From: CAVPEW01 sp050247895
GTDB taxonomy: Bacteria; Actinomycetota; Acidimicrobiia; Acidimicrobiales; VFJN01
NCBI GenBank assembly: GCA_050247895.1
Contig: JBFWTJ010000060.1
Coordinates: 1 to 15,865, forward strand
Direction: 5' to 3'
Length of the DNA: 15,865 nucleotides
A model generated the notes under the pieces. It was not told the origin of the DNA and did not search any database. It was given only the letters and a program-made list of their open reading frames with translations. Positions within the stretch are counted from its first letter, which is position 1; the number at the start of each line of letters is the position of its first letter. The position numbers and the translations under genes were made by a program. Positions 12,588 through 15,865 of the stretch are shown in pieces.

Positions 12588-12604
12588 CCGGGCCTCCAGC
12601 CCGG
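12588..12604 (-). terminator. Small GC hairpin after the leuB-ilvE-cimA segment
   Basis: CCGGGC (12588-12593) and GCCCGG (12599-12604) form a 6-bp stem with a 5-nt loop, 8 nt after the stop of the Cys-rich remnant on the minus strand. It may end the branched-chain amino-acid transcript before the next promoter. It is short and has no T-tract. Confidence 0.35.
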
Positions 12605-12612
12605 GCGGGCCG

Positions 12613-12782
12613 TCAGTCGCAGTAGACGGTGCCACCCACGTTGTCGGGGTCCCACCAGATCGTGGCGCTGCCGCCCCTCGGCCTCGCAGGCGTCGACGAG
12701 CTCGTCGCAGATCGACGGCAGGCCGCCCGAGGTGACGTCGTCGCAAGGCTCGCCGCCGGGCCAGCTCGTGGTGGCCGAACCT
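12613..12782 (-). pseudogene. Frameshifted, 5'-truncated Cys-rich protein fragment
   Basis: Two overlapping minus-strand frames together read like one natural C-terminus. The first gives SATTSWPGGEPCDDVTSGG then LPSICDELVDACEAEG. The second, ending at TGA 12613-12615, gives GSATIWWDPDNVGGTVYCD. The switch falls at the run CCCC at 12674-12677, where removing one C joins both into a single chain with four cysteines. I see no start codon in the first frame before it runs into the 3' end of cimA. It therefore looks like the tail of a gene, perhaps for an exported disulfide-bonded protein, that lost its 5' end and then its frame. A base-calling error in the short C run could explain the frameshift but not the missing start. 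I do not recognise the family. Confidence 0.45.
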
Positions 12783-14429
12783 TCACGCTGAGTGGAGGAG
12801 CCCCCACACCACGGCGTCGGTCAGGGCCTGCCACGACGCCTCGATGATGTTGGTGGACACCCCGATGGTGGTCCACACCCGCTCGCCGTCGGTCGAGTCG
12901 ACCAGGACCCGGACCACGGCTCCGGTGTCGACGACCCCGTCGAGGATCCGCACCCGGTAGTCGGTCAGCCGGATGTGCTCCAGGGCGTCGTAGGCGCCGG
13001 CGAGCACCCGGCGGAAGGCCTGGTCGAGCGCGTTGACCGGGCCGTTGCCCTCGCCCACCGCGATGCGCCGGTCCTCGCCCACCCACACCTTCACCGTCGC
13101 CTCGGTGTCGATCCGGGCCCCGCCCTCGGGGGCCTCGGGGTCCGACACGTCGACGTCGGGTCGGTGGTAGGTCGTCACCCGGTAGCCCTCGACCCGGAAG
13201 AACGGCTGGCGCCAGCCCCCGGCCCGGCGCATGAGCAGCTCGAGGCTGGCGTCGGCCGCCTCGAAGACGAAGCCCTCGGCCTCGAGCCGCTTGAGGTCCT
13301 CGCTGAGCTGGCCCGCGGCCTGGCCGTCGAGGTCCACGCCGAGCTCCCGCGCCTTCATGGCCATGCCGGCCCGGCCACCCAGGTCCGAGACCAGGACCCG
13401 GGTGTGGTTGCCCACGACGCCCGGGTCGACGTGCTCGTAGGTGGCCCCGCCGGCCCGCCCGAGCGCCGAGGTGTGCAGCCCGCCCTTGTGGGCGAAGGCC
13501 GAGGTGCCCACGTAGGGGTCGGCCGGGTGGGGCGGCAGGTTGACCAGTTCGGCCACGTGGCGCGACACGCTGGTCAGCCGGGCGATGCGGCCCTCGGGCA
13601 GGCACCGGATGCCGAGCTTGAGCTCGAGGTTGGGGATGCAGGTCATCAGGTTGGCGTTGCCGGTCCGCTCGCCATAGCCGTTGACCGTGCCCTGGAGGTG
13701 GGTGGCGCCCCCGACCACCGCGGCGACCGAGTTGGCCACCGCGCAGCCGGTGTCGTTCTGGGTGTGGATGCCGATCTGCTGGCCCGGCCCGAAGTAGGCG
13801 TGGACCTCCCCCACGATCCGCTGGACCTCGTGGGGCAGCGAGCCGCCGTTGGTGTCGCACAGGACCAGGCAGTCGGCCCCCTCGGTCGCCGCCGCCTCGA
13901 GGACCCGCAGGGCGTACTCGGGGTTGCGCTTGTAGCCGTCGAAGAGGTGCTCGGCGTCGAAGAAGACCCGACGACCCGCCGCCTTCAGGAACCGCACCGA
14001 GTCGGCCACCATGGCCACCCCCTCGTCGAGGGTGGTGCTCAGCGCCTCGGTCACGTGGAAGTCCCACGACTTGCCCACGATGCACACGGTGGAGGTCTCG
14101 GCGTCGAGCAGGGCCCGCAGGGTCGGGTCGACGTCGACCTTGCCGGCCGGCCGGCGGGTCGACCCGAACGCCACCAGGGTGGCGGTGGCGAAGCGCAGCT
14201 CGGTCCGGGCCCGGGTGAAGAACTCTGCGTCCTTCGGGTTGGCCTGGGGGTAGCCGCCCTCGACCCAGGCCACGCCGAGGTGGTCGAGCTGCTCGGCGAC
14301 CTTCAGCTTGTCCTCGACGGTGAGCGAGATCCCCTCGAACTGGGCGCCGTCGCGCAGGGTCGTGTCGAAGATCTCGACCGACGGGGGCAGCACCACGCCC
14401 CCGGCCCGGGGATCGGGCTCACTCGGCAT
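12783..14429 (-). CDS. cimA: (R)-citramalate synthase
   Basis: A 548-residue enzyme of the LeuA/CimA family, matching the long CimA-related type. It condenses pyruvate and acetyl-CoA to citramalate, which LeuCD and LeuB convert to 2-oxobutyrate for isoleucine. Visible: DTTLRDGAQ (residues 22-30) with the catalytic Arg-Asp, VEGGYPQANPKD (56-67), AFGSTRR (87-93), KSWDFHV (120-126), FFDAEHLFDGYK (156-167) and CDTNGG (191-196). NGYGERTGNANL (250-261) and HKGGLHTSA (314-322) follow, and then a C-terminal allosteric domain (about 400-545). WDFHV, FDGYK and CAVANS separate it from LeuA. The usual HTHND metal motif reads HTQND at 224-228, so one expected His ligand is Gln. The ATG at 14429 overlaps the ilvE stop by 11 bp, indicating an operon. 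Confidence 0.93.
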   Translation of the reverse strand: MPSEPDPRAGGVVLPPSVEIFDTTLRDGAQFEGISLTVEDKLKVAEQLDHLGVAWVEGGYPQANPKDAEFFTRARTELRFATATLVAFGSTRRPAGKVDVDPTLRALLDAETSTVCIVGKSWDFHVTEALSTTLDEGVAMVADSVRFLKAAGRRVFFDAEHLFDGYKRNPEYALRVLEAAATEGADCLVLCDTNGGSLPHEVQRIVGEVHAYFGPGQQIGIHTQNDTGCAVANSVAAVVGGATHLQGTVNGYGERTGNANLMTCIPNLELKLGIRCLPEGRIARLTSVSRHVAELVNLPPHPADPYVGTSAFAHKGGLHTSALGRAGGATYEHVDPGVVGNHTRVLVSDLGGRAGMAMKARELGVDLDGQAAGQLSEDLKRLEAEGFVFEAADASLELLMRRAGGWRQPFFRVEGYRVTTYHRPDVDVSDPEAPEGGARIDTEATVKVWVGEDRRIAVGEGNGPVNALDQAFRRVLAGAYDALEHIRLTDYRVRILDGVVDTGAVVRVLVDSTDGERVWTTIGVSTNIIEASWQALTDAVVWGLLHSA

Positions 14430-15336
14430 GTTCGACCCAGTCCTTGTACCGGTCGACCTGGCCCCGGATGGCCTTGTGGTACTCCTCGGCGATGGCCAGG
14501 GTCTTGGGGCCCGGGCAGGGGATCTCGCGGTCGTCGACCGAGCGGACCGAGGACACCTCGGCCGCGGTCCCGCACACGAACATCTCCTCGGCCACGTACA
14601 GGTCCGAGCGCGACAGCTCGCCGAAGGCGGTCTCGATGCCCAGGTCGCCGGCGATCGTCATGACGCTGTCCTGGGTGATGCCCTCCAGGGCCCCGGCCGA
14701 CAGGGGCGGGGTGAGGAGGCGGCCGTGGCGGCACACGAACACGTTCTCGCCCGTGCACTCCGACACGTTGCCGCTGGGGGCCAGGATGATCGCCTCGTCG
14801 TAGCCGGCCTTGAGCGCCTCGACCTTGGCCAGCGACGAGTTGACGTAGTTGCCGGTGGTCTTGGCCGCCGGGGGCATCGAGTTGTGGCCGTGGCGGACCC
14901 ACGAGCTGATCTTCATGCGGACGCCCTTGGTCAGCGCGTCGTCGCCCAGGTAGGCGCCCCAGGGCCAGCAGGCGATGGCCACGTCGACCGAGCACGGGAC
15001 CGTGCTGAGCCCCATCTCGCCGTAGCCGTAGTAGGCGATCGGTCGGATGTAGCAGGAGGACAGCCCGGTGGCGGCCACGGTCTGCTTGGTCGCGGCGACG
15101 ATCTCCTCGACGGTGTAGGGGATCTCCATGCCCATGATGCGGGCCGACCGGAAGAGCCGCTCGATGTGGTCGGTGAGGCGGAAGATCCCGGCGCCCTGGT
15201 CGGTCTCGTAGGCCCGGATCCCCTCGAACACGCCCGTGCCGTAGTGCAGCGTGTGGGTCAGCACGTGGATCCGGGCCTCGGCCCAGTCCACCAGCTCCCC
15301 GTTCATCCAGATCTTCTCGGTCGGCGTGATCGGCAT
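14419..15336 (-). CDS. ilvE: Branched-chain amino-acid aminotransferase
   Basis: A 305-residue class IV PLP aminotransferase that makes the last step of isoleucine, leucine and valine synthesis, exchanging amino groups with glutamate. Visible: KIWMNGELVDWAEARIHVLTH (residues 8-28), LHYGTGVFEGIRAY (30-43) and YIRPIAYYGYGEMGL (96-110). The PLP lysine is K159 in KTTGNYVNS, followed by GYDEAIILAPSGNVSECTGENVF (178-200), the acid-alcohol signature SPLSAGALEGITQDS-like region (211-224) and EMFVCGTAAEV (251-261). The length is normal for bacterial IlvE. ATG 15336 is chosen because MPITPTEKIWMNG is the usual N-terminus; GAGGGG lies about 12 nt upstream, rather distant. The leuB stop is 22 bp upstream and cimA overlaps downstream, so leuB-ilvE-cimA are one operon. 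Confidence 0.96.
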   Translation of the reverse strand: MPITPTEKIWMNGELVDWAEARIHVLTHTLHYGTGVFEGIRAYETDQGAGIFRLTDHIERLFRSARIMGMEIPYTVEEIVAATKQTVAATGLSSCYIRPIAYYGYGEMGLSTVPCSVDVAIACWPWGAYLGDDALTKGVRMKISSWVRHGHNSMPPAAKTTGNYVNSSLAKVEALKAGYDEAIILAPSGNVSECTGENVFVCRHGRLLTPPLSAGALEGITQDSVMTIAGDLGIETAFGELSRSDLYVAEEMFVCGTAAEVSSVRSVDDREIPCPGPKTLAIAEEYHKAIRGQVDRYKDWVEHAE

Positions 15337-15358
15337 GTCGTTCGGTGTCCCCTCTGAG

Positions 15359-15865
15359 CTAGACGCGGGCGGCGACCAGGTCGCCGACCTCCGTCGTCGT
15401 CCCCACCAGCGAGGCGGTGTCCTCGCAGGCCTTGCGGATGCGGGCGGCGGCATCGGCCTCGCCCAGGAAGTCGAGCATGAGCGCGGCCGACAGGATGGCG
15501 GCCACCGGGTTGGCCTTGCGCTGGCCGGCGATGTCGGGCGCCGAGCCGTGGACCGGCTCGAACATGGACGGGCCGGTGCGGGCCGGGTTCAGGTTGCCGG
15601 AGCTGGCGAACCCGATGCCCCCCGATACGGCGCCGCCCAGGTCGGTGAGGATGTCGCCGAACAGGTTGTCGGTGACGATCACGTCGTAGCGCTGCGGGTC
15701 GTCGACGAAGTAGATGCAGGCCGCGTCGACGTGGTTGTAGGCGGTCCCCACCCCGGGGTGGTCGGCGGCGACCTCGTGGAAGGTCCGCTCCCACAGGTCG
15801 CCCGAGAAGGTCAGCACGTTGGTCTTGTGGACCAGGGTGAGGTGCTTGCGGGCCCGCTGGTCGGC
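15359..15865 (-). CDS. leuB: 3-isopropylmalate dehydrogenase, C-terminal part (cut by window edge)
   Basis: The last 168 residues of a decarboxylating dehydrogenase; the frame is open to the window edge, so the start lies outside. Family length is about 340-360, so roughly half is missing. LeuB oxidises 3-isopropylmalate in leucine synthesis and can serve methylmalate in the citramalate route. Visible: VHKTNVLTFSGDLW with the catalytic-type lysine, the DNLFGDILTDLGGAVSGGIGFASS region with the metal/substrate aspartates, and the cofactor motif EPVHGSAPDIAGQRKANPVA. The EPVHGSAPD sequence supports NAD-dependent LeuB over isocitrate dehydrogenase; tartrate dehydrogenase is a less likely alternative given the ilvE-cimA context. 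The stop at 15359 is 22 bp before the ilvE start. Confidence 0.93.
   Translation of the reverse strand, partial: ADQRARKHLTLVHKTNVLTFSGDLWERTFHEVAADHPGVGTAYNHVDAACIYFVDDPQRYDVIVTDNLFGDILTDLGGAVSGGIGFASSGNLNPARTGPSMFEPVHGSAPDIAGQRKANPVAAILSAALMLDFLGEADAAARIRKACEDTASLVGTTTEVGDLVAARV

Noticed and set aside
12783..14429. Assignment of the cimA gene as leuA (2-isopropylmalate synthase)
   Set aside because: The WDFHV, FFDAEHLFDGYK and CAVANS motifs and the fusion with a C-terminal regulatory domain at this length fit CimA, not LeuA.
15337..15453. Upstream start extending IlvE by 39 residues
   Set aside because: It would overlap leuB in another frame, and the added residues are Pro/Arg-rich, while MPITPTEKIWMNG is the usual N-terminus.
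1..15865. Mobile elements, prophage or defence systems
   Set aside because: I saw no transposase, integrase, terminal inverted repeats with target duplications, toxin-antitoxin pair or nuclease/helicase module.

Overview
The window is very GC-rich, with almost every third codon position G or C. It shows GTG starts, ATGA/GTGA stop-start overlaps and several -10 boxes placed 6-7 nt before a start codon, as in leaderless mRNAs. Together with the gene content this points to a high-GC actinomycete. My best guess is the class Acidimicrobiia, perhaps near Iamia or Ilumatobacter, but no marker gene fixes the lineage. Most of the window is ordinary chromosome. I see no insertion sequence, phage gene, CRISPR array or defence island.

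Left part (1-6.2 kb). A small PPOX-type flavin/F420 oxidoreductase is followed by a hairpin and then, convergently, a two-gene minus-strand unit: metY (O-acetylhomoserine sulfhydrylase) and a CoA-binding Rossmann protein, overlapping by ATGA. A short AT-richer divergent control region with two 14-bp palindromes separates metY from a plus-strand run. That run is an OsmC-like protein, an FMO-like flavoprotein, a Gfo/Idh/MocA dehydrogenase with a Gal80-like EWP motif, and a second PPOX-fold protein.

Middle (6.2-9.8 kb). A membrane GGDEF-EAL cyclic-di-GMP protein appears to be driven by a sigma-28/WhiG-type promoter whose predicted start coincides with its GTG codon. It converges, over a stacked hairpin, on a TraR/DksA-type zinc-finger gene. 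Then comes about 1.1 kb without a normal gene. It holds an 18-bp tandem duplication, a possible 34-residue leaderless small ORF and the C-terminal remnant of an SRPBCC-fold gene. It ends at tRNA-Gln(CTG), which has a 16-bp hairpin just downstream.

Right part (9.8-15.9 kb, all minus strand). In transcription order: leuB (cut by the window edge), ilvE, cimA, a frameshifted Cys-rich gene remnant, a conserved hypothetical gene, gltX and a YdcF/DUF218 membrane protein, ending beside tRNA-Gln. leuB-ilvE-cimA form a branched-chain amino-acid operon consistent with threonine-independent isoleucine synthesis through citramalate. gltX lies close to tRNA-Gln, which fits indirect Gln-tRNA formation if the organism lacks GlnRS.

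I did not find a convincing new multi-gene system. The observations most worth checking are the sigma-28-like promoter, the two gene remnants, the small leaderless ORF, the divergent metY/osmC operator and the Gln-for-His change in the CimA metal motif.
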